DNA of 64,000 bases, taken from contig OW121850.1 in the NCBI GenBank assembly GCA_933228895.1, positions 30,451,773 to 30,515,772 of the forward strand, given 5' to 3'. The DNA is from Platycnemis pennipes. Taxonomy: Eukaryota > Arthropoda > Insecta > Odonata > Platycnemididae. The notes below the pieces were generated by a model that was not told where the DNA came from, made no database searches, and saw nothing but the letters and a program-made list of their open reading frames with translations. Of the stretch, positions 11,091 to 23,518 are shown piece after piece (positions within the stretch are counted from its first letter, which is position 1; every line of letters begins with the position of its first letter). Made by a program: the position numbers and the translations under genes.

Positions 11091-13320
11091 TTCAATTTGA
11101 GTGATCACCTCGTGTGTACAAATGTCGGAAAAGTTTTAACTACCCTCACAAAAATAAGAATACTACTACCTTATTTCGTATAAAAAAGTCTTTCGCATGT
11201 TGTTTTGTCAAGGACCTATTAAAGTATCACCATTAAGAGCCTATACCTTTAGAAATTACCAGAACGTTTTGATTATGATATAAAAATTATCAAGAAAAAG
11301 TAACATTTCCCTGAGGGTGGGTAATTTTTTACCGAGCTAATTAGGCGTACGATTTCAAAATCAGTGAATTTTGAGAAATTTTCCGCTTTCATAAATTTAA
11401 AAAAACTTTAAATTATCACGCCGGTAAAGTTCCTTTTCATGCACTTTCCACGTGCTGTTTTGCAAAATTCTTAGTGGAAAATATATTACATTTTCTCACA
11501 CAAACTTCTATCCTAGTTGTCTTCATTCTTAAAATGTTCTCTACAGTTAGTAAATTTCTCTTATTTTATCGAAAATAGGGAAGCGATGGCATCTGACGGA
11601 ATGGGTATGATTCCTTTAACCCCATGTGTTTGTAGAGACACCTATAATTATTCAGTCACTCATGTGAATAGCACTGTTTTAGTTTACAGATATACCTACT
11701 AATACCTGAGTAGCGACCTGAACAATATCCACCTTGGATACCTTGGAGTTTCCTGCTCATGTAATTTCAAAGATTGGGAGACTTCAACGCTCTACTTATT
11801 GTTTTCCATTCGGACCAAATTAAAAATCTTCTAATACCACATCCAGGAAATCTGCATTTTTTAATTTCATGGTGTGATGTTTCATATCACAGACGGTCAA
11901 CGATATAATTCATATCTGATTCTGAATAATATATTCTCTTGGATCATCTCGATTTTACTTCGTCCTAGTTGGTCTCCGGGAGAAAATTTAGGATGCAGCA
12001 CTTTCTTTTTGTCTGTTTCCATTGAGGGGAGGACATTGCGCCAGTTGACTGCTCTGGCCTGTATTTTTGAGTCATCATATAGGTTTGCACTTAACAAATA
12101 CTTTGACTTTTACTAATTTCTACTCTTCCAGTATGCTGTATGAAGAAATTAGGCGACTGGCTTCGGGACTGTTTTGTTACCGAATCAAACCATTGCCTAT
12201 TTGCTAAGCACTTTTTTAAGATAGAGAAACACAACAGCAGTTAGTCTATTTTTCACCACAAGGGGTTACACTAGAGGTTCCAAAATATTTTTTCCGTCTC
12301 TATCTTGATGTGTATCTTTCGTAAGAATGCTATCTTCGCTCTTTACTCTATCCTCCCACGCTTAAGAACTAGGATTGAAGCAGTGGTTTTCTATTTTTAG
12401 TACCAATAATGCCCAAAAATTCCATTTCATTATACTTCGTCGGATAACGTCTTTTTCGAGTCACCCTTATTTCAAAAGGTATAGAAATTAAATATTTACA
12501 AATTCATCCCTTTGGAAACTAACTTTAGAAATGAATTTGTTCGTCGATTACATCTCAGTTATGCTCAAAAGGAATATAACATCATCAAAACATAATTATG
12601 ATTTTGTACTAATTCATTGTTAATAACAATTTGTTTAATCAGAATTCTATTTTGAAATTATGCCTATAATATTTGAACCCTCACGTTATATAGACAGTCA
12701 TTGCTAGATAATCATTCCATTATTACTGTGAAAAAGGAATCAACAAATTTTGATCTCGATTAGAAAATGTTTTCCTCTGAACTCAGCGACTTAAAGTTTT
12801 AACGATTGCCTTATTCCCCGCAGGCCTTCACTTTCATTGATCCCGTCGAACTGTCTTGTGACGTCTTTGTGCGCTCGTCACTTTGAGATACCTACAGCCT
12901 GCAGTTGAGGGGGCGCAATGAGAGATTGGCAAGGTAGCCGCGACCTTATTACGTGCCGCATGGAAAGAAAAGTTTCAAAACGCCCTTGACCCAGTATGTG
13001 ACGAACATCTGATCCTTCCATTAACCTACACCGCGTTGGCGTTGAAACTTCATGTGAACGTGTGATGGTGCTCTCATGTTAATGAAACGAGTGCGGCTAC
13101 CGGAGCGGACAACGGCGACTAGGTTTACCCTCTTCGTCAAACAAAAGCACGCAGTTCTGTGGCGCAAGCCACTCCGAGGCATAAAAAATAATCTCGCAAG
13201 ACGGATGCTTCACAAAGACATGATGGCCACGAAAGAGTATAACAATCGGCTGGAAATACCTAATATTTAGGTTTTATTTTTTTCAATGATGGAAGAGGCG
13301 GAACTAAGAGTCGGCGGCAG
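11091..13320. other. No gene seen; mostly AT-rich, GC-richer near 12.8-13.3 kb
   Basis: Short unrecognised frames only. The last 500 bases rise in GC and lead into a CCAAT/TATA pair at 13321-13334. Confidence 0.5.
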
Positions 13321-13334
13321 CCAATCATATAAAG
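13321..13334 (+). promoter_or_regulatory. Possible core promoter: CCAAT plus TATA
   Basis: CCAAT (13321-13325) is followed directly by CATATAAAGAGG, with TATAAAG at 13328-13334 and an E-box CACGTG shortly after. An expected start site would fall near 13360. The spacing of CCAAT to TATA is unusually tight and no gene is identified downstream, so this may be coincidence. Confidence 0.2.
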
Positions 13335-14364
13335 AGGAGAAACACGTGTCCTTGGGAGAAGGTGACCAACGGAACTCCGTCTCCCTGTGTTGCAAACTCA
13401 TGTTTTCAGTTCCTTTTAAAGCTGCTTCCATTGCATTTGAATAATTGCATCACCCGAGAAAACGGAAGTTGGCGATTAAACGCATCTATTATCCAAAACG
13501 TCGAAGCAACATTCAAACAAAGGACTTCCTCAAAGGGGAGATGGGCAACCACGTTTGGAAATGATATAAGCACCTGCCACTTTCAGTAAAAAGTACAGTT
13601 AGGATGACAGCATGAAGAGTAAAAGCGGGAGATGACGCTATCTCTTACACAATGTTGTTATTGTCAGTGATCTGATAGTGGGACAGCAAAATATTTCGCA
13701 TGGCTTTTCATGAATACTAGGCGTTGTTGAGTTTTTCCACTTGACCGAAACCTAACGGATGTATTAGTGCTATTTTTACTACGCTTAGACTTTTATGAGT
13801 GTTCATGCCTCAAATAATCGTCGACTACTTTTCTGATACCAATACCGGGGTTAAATTTATTTGGAGAAACATTTGTAATGTTGTAGAATATATTAGAATA
13901 GGTCATATTATCGTATAATTATTCGAATATCCGCTGTATTTAATGCTTATAAAAGTAAAGGTTGCAGTAGCTCGGTTTACATCAAATTATTAGTCTTGGT
14001 CAAACATATACCTCTACCTACCTACCTACTAGGTCAGCGATAGTAAGTTTTAAAATTTTATGGATCATAATGACGTATTTTCTCTTGGAAAAGATATTTA
14101 ATATAGTTTGTGTTCAGAATAGAGTTATTGTGAGAGAAAGAATCGGAGATTTCACGGAAGTTATGGTATTAGTTTAATTTGAATTAAAGTTTAGATTTTT
14201 GAAATCTCAAGTTGAATTCATGTGATGCGCATATACCTTTGCAATGAAGAATCGATTTTTTACGCTATTTTTCTCTTAAGAAACTACCTAGGAAATTTCC
14301 TAGCAAGTGTAAAATAGTTTTATAACAATGTATCACGGTCAATATGGTGGAACTGTTCATTTAT
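13335..14364. other. No gene seen; AT-rich spacer
   Basis: Short frames without motifs. A small run of CTACCTACCTAC-type repeats lies near 14015. Confidence 0.5.
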
Positions 14365-14479
14365 GGGATGGATAAATGAAAGTAAATTTCCACTTCGATT
14401 GTCATACGTAGCTGTCGAAACTAGTCGTCAATATATGTACTACCTTGCAAGTGGAAATTGACTTTCATTTATCCATCCC
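14365..14479. mobile_element. Foldback with 31-bp arms (MITE-like)
   Basis: The arms at 14365-14395 and 14449-14479 are inverted copies with one mismatch (they begin GGGATGGATAAATGAAAG). They flank a 53-base loop. No clear target-site duplication was found outside the arms. The structure suits a small foldback transposon or a long hairpin RNA. Confidence 0.7.
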
Positions 14480-15479
14480 GTAAAATAATTTATTTTCGCA
14501 TAAACCTTCTAAAGATACCAACCGATAATTCTTTTTAAAAAAATCTTTGTTATTTTAAAAGTTTTTGGGCAATATTGAGAAATTTCAAACTTTCAAGTGG
14601 CTACGGAATGATGGCGGCGTGCCTTTTTTTCCATTAGTGGAAACCAAATGGCAGTCGATTAATAAATATTACGTAACATATTTTTTTGGGGTGATAAACC
14701 GCCACCGATCGTATGAAATTGGTGAGCAGAAACGCTCTCCTGGTCCTGCACGAGCCACATTCTTCCCTCTTGCATTAGGGACCTTTTAATTATCTTATCC
14801 TTCTCAGGCTCTCCTCCGCGTAATCTTCCGCCGAAGATCTCCATAAAAAAGAACATGGCAAAATACTTCCAAATTTGCAGAATGCGAAGGCGTTAATTGT
14901 ACACGCTCCGCAAGGTTTGGATCAATAAAAAGCCAGTCATGCGTTTATGGGAGGAAAATATTTATTACGAAATCGGCAAAAGGTTTCTGCGACTCTTATT
15001 GAGTTCGTCTGAGGATTCAAGGAGACTCGTGCCTACGGCCGTCACTGCTCATGAGCCTCCGAGTCATTATTGAAAGGTCACCATCCCAAACTTGGAGACA
15101 CCTCCGAGGTCTGCGGCAGAAAACGTATCTTTGAGAGGTGAAAGCAGCTCAGTGGGGTAATATGTATCATTAGAGCCTTGTTACAGTTTGCAAAACATAA
15201 ATATCTTATTCCGGGGCTAATAATTTGCCGAGGCATACAAGCGGTAAAAGGTTCTGCTGACGTAAATTTCACTTTCAGGGAAAGAAAAATCCATTTCCTC
15301 ACCACCCATGGTTTAATAGATAAATTCTAATCACCTAGTATTTTGACAAGTAATTTCAACATTTGCAGCTGAGGTCTTTGCAAACTCGATTATATCGAGT
15401 ACGCAGGGGTAAATATTCTGGAGGGACGGTAGACAACCGACGTCAATTTTATGTATTAGGATAAATTCCGTGTAATAAA
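14480..15479. other. No gene seen
   Basis: Mixed composition. Short frames on the two strands overlap and carry no recognisable domain. Confidence 0.5.
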
Positions 15480-15765
15480 ATGTTAATTGGGTAGATGTAA
15501 GAATTTCTCGGGGAACGATGGAAAGGAAGAGTGAAACCTAGTGTCGAAATTAGCCTGCTGTTAACGAAAGTTGCCAAAGGGCCCAGGGTTTGACATCCTA
15601 TCCGACGGAAGAGGTACTGAACTAGTGTAATCTCCCTACAGAACTCAAGTGGGGACAGGTATACCAAATATGCTAATGAAAAATTTCTTGCACTGCCGGG
15701 ATTCAAACTGAGGTCCACGAGAGAGAAGGCCAGTACTCTGGTCATTACACAAACCCGGTCCCCTT
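15480..15765 (-). mobile_element. tRNA-derived SINE
   Basis: On the minus strand a tRNA-like head with B-box-like CAGTTTGAATCCCGGC (near 15694-15709) is followed by TTTTTCATTAGCATATTTGG and a CCCCACTTGAG stretch. Next come CGTCGGATAGGATGTCAAAC and GGGCCCTTTGGCAAC, and then a 3' part ending near 15480. The central motif is a variant of the GGATGGGACGTTAAAC motif shared by other SINEs in this window. It is full or near full length and fairly well conserved. Confidence 0.75.
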
Positions 15766-17059
15766 TGCATGTCGTATTAAATCATTATTCTAGTTTGAGA
15801 TTCGATTCTCATGTACTATTAAAATATTTATTTCTTACTATAAATGCTTTTTTAGATAACCCAAGTTTCCCTTTTACCATTAATGCGTTATATTTATTTG
15901 ATGTCTAAATACGGCATTTCATTTGGTTAAAATTTCCGTTCTCTCACCAAATAATTATTTCCATTCTCGCATTTTATTTTGTGTACAGTGAATTCAGTTG
16001 TTGGCAACGAAAGGCAGTATCATTGATATTCCAACTGTATTCCATTAGTCCCAAAAAATGAACCCAGCATGTTAATTTTTTGGGAAAACTAGACTTTTAC
16101 CGTTATTCGTTGACATTTTAAAGCCTTTCCTTCCTTTTCTCCTGCTGATCTCTGAAGCTCCAGCATTCTTCACTCGAAGCGAGTCTGCGCATTATAAGCG
16201 GGCAAACAAGCAAACATGGGCTCCGGTAAGGCTCTCAGACGTCTTGGAGATTTCTACGTAAGATCACTACCCACACGAAGGTACAAATGGACGCCAGTCT
16301 AAACACCCACAGGTGAATAGTCGCGAAAGAAAGGGAGTGGCCTCTGAATGAAAGAACGTGCTTTTTTTTAAAGAGAATAATGGTAAGAAATGGCGTCACT
16401 CGGGGCCAAAATGGCGCATGTGTGGTAAAATGTATGGTACAAAATGTATAGATTTGCGTTGTGTACCGGCAGAACACATTGCAAAAATTCGTCCTCAGAA
16501 TTGATCGACTAGGATTTTAACACGGTTTTCTAGAAATATTTAACACTATGCTTACGATAAAATGAATCTTTTTTACCTGTGATCCTGTTTGTTTTTAGTA
16601 TCAACACAGATTTTAGGATAAATTTATGTACTTCATATAAAGTAACTCGCTTAGCTTCAACAGCGTAATTCGTGTGGCAAATAATTTCCTGTACAGAGGT
16701 TAAAATGAAAGCCACAAGAAAGGAGGCATAAGTGAAAAGGTGATTTCATCTCTATAGTGTGATACTAGTGGCAGACAATTCTTGAATTTGTAGGTTTATG
16801 GATTTATGGGTGATAAGACGTCATTTTTTGAACGCCCTGAGTATAAACTTCTAGAGACGTTAACGTTGATGCTAAAACAACATCCGTAGAACTAGTATAT
16901 TGAATGGAGGTTATCAAACTATTTTTTATCCCTTGTTTAGAATGGAGAATGAAATCGAGTAAATTGGATGATCGACTCAATTTGATATCGCGATGATGAT
17001 ATTGCCAAGATTGCCAGCGACGCCCGTTGTGCCTTCGTAACATCCAGGAATAGAAGTGA
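15766..17059. other. No gene seen; AT-rich spacer
   Basis: Reverse frames at 16235-16477 and 16530-16715 have no recognisable domain. Confidence 0.5.
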
Positions 17060-17540
17060 TCAATTGGGAAAGAAATTCTCCTGAGCCATCGAGCTAAAAG
17101 TCGCGGACAAATGAGGGATTCTCCGTTCAATTCGAATCTTGCGAGGCTCATTTGCATATCTGAAGGATATGAGCTGCGGGAAGCGACATTCATTTGTTTT
17201 TCGTTCACCGCCACCCCCTCCACCACCGTTCGCCTTCTTTTGGCCGTGACCAGTCGGCGCTTCGCGTGAGATCCTTCCTCCACCCCGGGGCCACCATTTC
17301 CTCCCCTCGCTCTTTACGTCCAAGCCGAGCACCCCCCTAATACCCTCCCACACCATCCCGACACCCTCACAATCCGACACGCCCCTCCAACAATCCCCTT
17401 CGCCTCGCCATCGCGACATTTATCACGAGACGGTCTTTCCCTTCACGTCCCTTTCGGTTTTTTTTTCGTTGCTTCAATCATTCGCACTTCGTTCTATTCC
17501 GCACACGGCGAGTTTGGATCCTGCTTGGCGAATCACGAAT
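17060..17540. other. GC-richer block, pyrimidine-rich on plus strand
   Basis: C-rich runs at about 17205-17405 give G-runs on the minus strand. Overlapping reverse frames here (159 and 119 codons) are Arg/Gly-rich in the GC part and differ in phase, so they are probably not genes. It resembles the other GC blocks of the window. Confidence 0.45.
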
Positions 17541-18271
17541 TCGTTGTATGATGCTACCAGCTATTTATGTTATTAATTCTCTTGCTCTTTGCTGCGATTC
17601 ACTTGTTAAAATGTTAATACTTCATGTAAACTATTTTTATTATCATTTCCATTTGAAATGCATTAGCTTTTTTCTTATGAAGTACTGAATTTAGTAAAAT
17701 AAAAACATTTTGTTCAATAAAAAAATTAATTTTATCTTTGATACCCTCGCAAGTTTCAATCCCTCTCGAAAGGCTAATTTATTTAAATTATCGACATCAA
17801 TTTTGCTTACTCGCAGTTTATAACTTTATCCTATCCGAGCTCATTTCATCATAAATACCTGAGTGTCATTTATTATTGTTTTCTGCTCTATTCTTTTATT
17901 TTCTTATTAAATTACCAAGTTTTATATGTTTACGTTGAAGCATTTCACCACTGTCACGAATCTAATTATTCTATAGGACTTTTAAATTTAGTACCCCCCC
18001 TAAATTTAACGCCCATACCGTTAAAAAGTTTTTACGTACCTATCATTACAAGAAGAATATTCAAGTTTTTTCTTAGCGTTTTTCCTTAGTGATGTTACAA
18101 AGAGACAAATGTTTCTATAGTTCTGTACTTGATGATTCTAGTCCAAATACATCGAAAATATTTTTGCAAGTGATGTATTTCTATGCGCATGTCTTTTCGC
18201 TATAGCCCTGCTAGCGAGTACATCTTTGGGCTACAAATACTTGTATTCAAATGAAGTAGATGATCACAGTA
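17541..18271. other. No gene seen; very AT-rich spacer
   Basis: Long A/T runs, no repeat boundaries and no open frames of note. Confidence 0.5.
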
Positions 18272-18425
18272 ACCGTTGGTGGCACGTTGGCCTGTAATCC
18301 AAAGGTCGCGGATTTGAGTCCCGTCTCAGTCATGGATATAACGTTAGTGTTTAAAGCTATGTTTAGGTAAGACTGTGATGTAGCCCGCGCATTTGGGGCA
18401 CCTAATAACTGAATTCTACAACTAT
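18272..18425 (+). mobile_element. tRNA-derived SINE, second family
   Basis: The tRNA-like head (GGTGGCACGTTGGCCTG) has B-box GGATTTGAGTCCC (18310-18322). It is followed by ATGGATATAACGTTAGTG and a tail with TTTGGGGCACCTAATAACTG. A related tail string occurs near 61325. The body differs from the SINEs carrying GGATGGGACGTTAAAC, so this is a separate family. Its similarity to the copy at 23012 is in the head and the ACGTTAGTG/GCGTTGTGC region. Confidence 0.6.
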
Positions 18426-18479
18426 GCCAAGCTTATGATCATACTCACTACAGACTCTGTACCTTCACCTAACAAAATG

Positions 18480-18870
18480 ACCTTAGAGAGGGAATTATTC
18501 CCTCTTCCCTTCTGTCTTTCCACCGAGGTGAGGTCTACGCGCGTCCAGGCAATGAACAGTCCAGGGTCGGGATTGATTTCCACAAATCCCCATCTTCTTT
18601 CTCCCCCGACCCCCTTCTCAGTCACCCTTCACCAACCAATCAGTGTCATCGCCACACTGGGCCGTGGTGTTTCACCCCCTCGTAAGAGGTGCCTACTTCC
18701 CTCCCCTCCTCCACCCCCCACGATTGGTCACCGCGAGAGGGAAGAATGGCCGTCGTGCGTCCCAGGCGGTGCAATAGGGCGCGGCACGCCCCCGCATTCA
18801 TCCTCTCTCTCGCCAGCTCGTCTGCTCCTCAAAAGAGGCACTGTTGCATTCCATAAGTCACTCTGACTCT
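18480..18870. other. GC-richer block, pyrimidine-rich
   Basis: CCCC-rich and CpG-containing; a 157-codon plus frame runs through it with Pro/Ser-rich content and no domain. Probably compositional. Confidence 0.4.
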
Positions 18871-19904
18871 CCTTCATTTTGGTCGAGAATGCATGGTAAA
18901 GTTGTAGAGGCATTGTGCGATGGTATTGCGTGGTAGCAAAATCAAGTGAACCGTATATCTTTGAGTGCAAGGTGCTCATTTTTATATCAAAAAGTGTCGG
19001 AACAACACATAAGCTATCGAACTATGCAAACATTCATCAAAACAGCTACACAAAATTCAGGCTCACAAAAATCAATTCAGCTACACAAAAATCTTATGCA
19101 CGACGTATTACTTAATTTTAAGCTAAATAATGTGTTGGAGAAAAAAGGCTGAAATTATAGGATATTTTCAATATAATATAGATATAAATGTCAATTTGTA
19201 AGTTCTAGAGGATTTAAATATGGGTATCGTTTCACAATAATGATGTATAAAAATAGTCTGACCACCTAACACGATTCTGTCTTGTAGTTCTTCAATTTTG
19301 TCCTTAAGTGGCGAAAAGACATTGGGAAGAAAAATGGTCTAGTGGAATGCCATTATTCATCGGAATGAGGAAGTATATACCTGAGCATTGTTTTTGGCAC
19401 TCCTAGAGTAATGAACCCATGAAAGGTGAGCTCGAAAACAGTACGGAAACTGCTTCAGTATCTGACTTGCGGATTTCAATTTCTGTGAAATAACTATCGA
19501 GCGGTTGCGGCTGAACGCATATTATTACGACCATTTCTAGGATTCTGTCTCAGTGTTCCGAATATCTCGTTGGGGGTCGTTTCACTTTCAGGGGAGAAGC
19601 ACCGCTCGTGTGCCGAGCATTCTACCCAGTATTATGACCCCTGTACCTCTTGAGATTCTTAAAAGCCATGCGCCGCGATTACGCACTCAACGAGCCATAG
19701 TGAACTGCTTAGCATCCAAGATCACTCTCTCCTGAACTGCTCTAGTTCATTTCGCTCGTAAAATGTTGCTTTTCTGCCATCAAAGCGCTACGAAAGCTGA
19801 TCCAGGAGGAGGAATTTAGACATCAATAACCTCGGCATTTTTTTTTACTTTCGAAAACCGTAAAAATGGCTACTTTTTCCTACGCTACGCGTCAAAATCA
19901 TCCG
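18871..19904. other. No gene seen
   Basis: AT-rich; short frames only. Confidence 0.5.
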
Positions 19905-20601
19905 CAATCTTCATTTACGACTTCCTGCTCCCCACTCCTTATGAGGAAGCAGGAGAAGAAGGCCAAGAGTTTGGGCCAAACGTCTTGGAGGGAGGATGGG
20001 GAGGCGGGGTGAAAGGGAGAAGAAAAAGGAATAGAATGTGAATCCAGGAAACCCGCGCGGACGCATTAGCGAAAAGATTCTGGAGCGTGACTGCTTCGGA
20101 ACAGGTTGCATAAATTCCTTTCCCTTACAGTAGGGTGCAGGCGGTAATGCTCCATCCTCCTCTTGGAGCGAGCCTTCCTTTCTCCCCACCGTTCGTTCCT
20201 CGTGGAAGACGTGCAGAACCCTTCTGAGACCGAAAAGGGAGGGAGGAGAGGTGGAATAAGGCAGCGAGAGGGAGAAATGGGGTGGAAAAAAGTCAGGATG
20301 GAATCCAAAATCAAGGCCTGAGCCACTTTTTTTCCTCCGACCAGCGCTCCACCACGGTTTCCGAGAGAGAGTCTCATATTTACCGCAGCCGTCCGTAGCT
20401 TCTTCGGCGTTTAACATCGGATGGGTCTTATTAGGAGCAATAAAACCAATGCTTTCCCTCCTCCACCACCTCGACCTCTTCCCTTCGCTCTCTTTCTTCC
20501 CTCCATTCCTTCAAGTCTTCCGATTTTGCCCCTCAGTTCCTTCTGTTTCTCTTTCCTTCTCGTCCGACCTGGGGTAATGTCCGTCCCTTCTGCTTCAGTA
20601 G
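19905..20601. other. GC-richer block ending in a long pyrimidine tract
   Basis: Long minus-strand frames (168 and 103 codons) overlap in different phases without domains. From about 20445 the plus strand is a long C/T tract with several CAG ends. It culminates in TTCTGCTTCAGTAG just before 20602, a layout typical of an intron 3' end. Confidence 0.45.
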
Positions 20602-20701
20602 ATGGGGCCGCGGACTTGCCAGTTTTGCGGCGAAAGGTTTCCCTCATTCAGCGTTCCCTCAAAGGGAATAAAGCGACGTCATGAAAGAGCCCTTCCGGGG
20701 G
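20602..20701 (+). CDS. Possible degenerate C2H2 zinc-finger exon
   Basis: From 20602 the frame reads MGPRTCQFCGERF and then reaches RRHER. The spacing fits the C2H2 framework: C-x2-C-x3-F-x5-(hydrophobic)-x2-(H)-x4-H. Two key positions are off, with Pro at the hydrophobic site and Gly in place of the first zinc-binding His, so it would not bind zinc normally. A strong pyrimidine tract with a tandem CAGTAG acceptor lies directly upstream, and a GGGGTAACT donor-like site falls at 20701/20702. The codon before 20602 is TAG, so the exon must start at or after 20602. It could be a decayed or lineage-specific exon of a zinc-finger gene, or chance in a GC-rich block. Confidence 0.2.
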
Positions 20702-23011
20702 GTAACTCAGGGTTTGATGGGAAGATTAAGGGAGCACTATGGAAGGGTGGAAGTCAAATTTTAAGGAGAACGACTCTGTCATAAATTAACCTCCTTTTCG
20801 GTCCGCTTTAAAATGTATTCTTGATACTTTGTCGGCAACCAAGAGGCATACTTATATTGGAGGCTTGTCAAAAGGGTTACATTGTAGTATTCTTTATCGC
20901 TTCTAACGATAAACGATACCTTTGCTTGCCTGGCTACAAAGAATACTTGCTCGCGGTTTTTTTGTGCTTTGAAATGATTTTCTTTACAACTTACTGGGTA
21001 AGGAGTTGCTAAACGTAATTAAGTGGTATGTCACCCATGTGTGACGTCGTAATTAGATGAGAACACTCTTGAAAGTTAATGACGTGTTTGTCATTTATAT
21101 TATGCCAATATAGATTGATGTTGAGCCAAATTGACAGCAATATAATAAGGCGCAGTGTACAAATTTTACAACCCGTGACTGCTGTAAAAAGGAAATGTGA
21201 TTCTTTTTAGACAGATACACGTATTACCTGAGGATGCAGTAGCAATGAGGTTGATTATAATTTCTTAGACTGCATACGAAATCTTATGCTGATTGAAAAT
21301 AGTTTAGCATAAAATTCAATATTTTTAAGACTAATTTGAATCTATCAGGAAAGGAAAAAGACCATATTTTGCTGTACGAAATAGAAGCATATTATAATTT
21401 CAACTAATATCTTTTAAAATACGGTAAACGGCTATTGATATAAATTTTATCCTTAAGTATAGCCTTAAGTATAAACATGTGTGATCATATAATTCATAAA
21501 AAATCCTAAAAGTAGTTATCAAGAATTAAGGTAAAACTTTAGTGTGCAAAAGTTATAAGCATCATGCGCACTAGAGAAAATAATTTTTATCTATATATCA
21601 TACAAACAAGTCCCGCGGTTTTATCGCCCAATATAATTCTTTACAATTGTTAACAGTTACATCTTACACTTTTCAATAGACGGCATTGTATTCATGACTT
21701 GATAATCTGGGATTATTTTTCAACCTGTACGACCTCTGCCATCAAATTTAACTTTGACGCATTTATTAGTAGATATATTTCCAGAGCATTTGGCGTTCGA
21801 ATTCCAGGGAGCTATCTACTACCTTAAGTCAAGAATTAAATAAATTGTTTACATGCTGACTTGATGTTGCAAATTTCTTAAGGAAAGTATCACCCGATGT
21901 CTGAAACGATTGCACGCGATAACACAATTGAGAGTGTCGGCTGCCATATAGCGATTTACGATGAGAATTAAAATTACAATCGATGGGTTATAAAATTGAA
22001 TCTTTATATTTATCTTGCCGGACATTGAGCGAAACTTGGAAATTACCTATAGCAATTAAATCGGGAATTATCAAATGCCTTCAAATTATATCTTGTAATG
22101 GTATCTAGGTCCTAGTGATGCTATTAAGTCTCAATTTCTTTTCCCTAGATGGCCGTCCTCCAGTTGGTCCTTACCAGGATGCGAAAATGGGCATCTCAAA
22201 GTCGATTCATCACTAAATTCTCCACAGAAAAAAATACGATAGATTGTTTTAGTGTGGCCTTTTCCGCTGCAATTCAAATACTCAAAAGCAAAGACTGTTG
22301 TGACTGTTGCGCAGTTCCATTTTGAACGTGAGAAATGTTACGATTTTTGATTTTTTTATTCAAAGAATCTGATTAGGCAAGATGGAAACCGTGTCGACTT
22401 TGGCTCCGGCACGATTTTTGGGTCAGGCATGAGAACGAGGAGTGAATCTGTGACGAAATTCAGTCTCAGCGCTTAGAAACCGGAGCGAGCCAAAAAAAAA
22501 CCTGAACTTTTGACAGCGTGTCATTTTCGTTGCTCCCGGTAATTAAGTTAATGTTTTGATGCGCGCGGTGCACCGTGGCTTGGGCTTTCCATTACAACGA
22601 ATCGAGTGATTAAGTGCCGCGTCAGGGTACTTTGTCCTTTCGGTCATTTTCGGGTGAAAGGTTCACAGCCGTCCGGGAGTTAGGGAAAAATCTGCTTGGG
22701 TAGACTGCTTACCGGCTTTCTCTAGTGGTGGGATTATTTTGTAATTCCGAATCGAAAAATTTCGCTCCACTGCTATAGCAAAACTGGTCGAATATACTGT
22801 GATACCCAAAACAGCGAGAAAGATGTTATCTTTCGTCATCTTTAGCTTTCTTACCCACCGCATATGCTCAAAGAGCTATTTGCTTTCCTTATTTAATACT
22901 ATGATTCATTCATACAATGGATTTTTGAATCAAAACAAACTGCTCTTAGTATGTATGAGTGAAAATTGTTCTGTCCTTGGAGCCGGAAAATATCGATCTA
23001 ATCTCTGCTAT
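20702..23011. other. No gene seen; AT-rich spacer
   Basis: About 2.3 kb of AT-rich sequence with short frames. Positions 22380-22640 are slightly GC-richer without a recognisable signal. Confidence 0.5.
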
Positions 23012-23175
23012 GACACCTGTATGCTGGTCACTGGGCTTGCTATCCACGGGTTGCGGGTTCGAGTACCGCTTCGGGTATGAGCGTTGTGCTAATTGAAGGA
23101 TTACCTAAGATTAGCATTATATTTGGTTATATGGTGCGTAGTAACCTTTACAGTTTGAACACATATCCCAACTTG
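23012..23175 (+). mobile_element. tRNA-derived SINE, second family
   Basis: The tRNA-like head (CTGGTCACTGGGCTTGC) has B-box GGGTTCGAGTACC at 23055-23067. It is followed by GAGCGTTGTGCTAATTGAAG, GATTACCTAAGATTAG and GGTGCGTAGTAACC. A second, headless copy of this body follows at 23245-23355. This is SINE-like rather than a tRNA gene because the tRNA cloverleaf is incomplete and the body repeats. Confidence 0.65.
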
Positions 23176-23244
23176 TATTATTACTCTCCTATTGATAACC
23201 ACTATAATAATTGATTCTTTTCCCTAACAGCCACGATATAAATC

Positions 23245-23355
23245 AAATTCAAGTCCTACCTCGGATATGGGCGTTGTGTTAGTCGTAAGATTACCCAAGA
23301 TCAGGATTAGATTAGGTTCTTTGGTGCGTTGTAACCTTAGTAGTTGGAGCACATA
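23245..23355 (+). mobile_element. 5'-truncated SINE copy
   Basis: Repeats the body of the upstream SINE: GGGCGTTGTGTTAGTCGTAAG, GATTACCCAAGATCAGGATT, GGTGCGTTGTAACC and then AGTTGGAGCACATATG. It lacks the tRNA head. The two copies are in tandem about 230 bp apart and diverged from each other. Confidence 0.65.
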
Positions 23356-23518
23356 TGCACTTATTACTCTGCTATGACGCGTTGGTATCCACTATAACGA
23401 CTTTTTTCCCTAGTAGCCTCGAAATTGATCCCTGCATATCTTTGGATTCTGAATCCTTTGATGCGCGAACAGAATATTACTCCCGTTTGGGGCTGTCAAA
23501 GCCTAGTCTTGCTGTAGG

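Noticed and set aside
16191..16230. TATAAG followed by CAAACATGGGCTCCG and a GTAAGG donor-like site
   Set aside because: The ATG lies nearer to the TATA than a start site would, so this cannot be a normal promoter plus first exon; probably chance.
23040..23080. Possible tRNA gene (GGGTTCGAGTACC)
   Set aside because: No full cloverleaf can be drawn, and the following body is repeated at 23245, so a SINE fits better.
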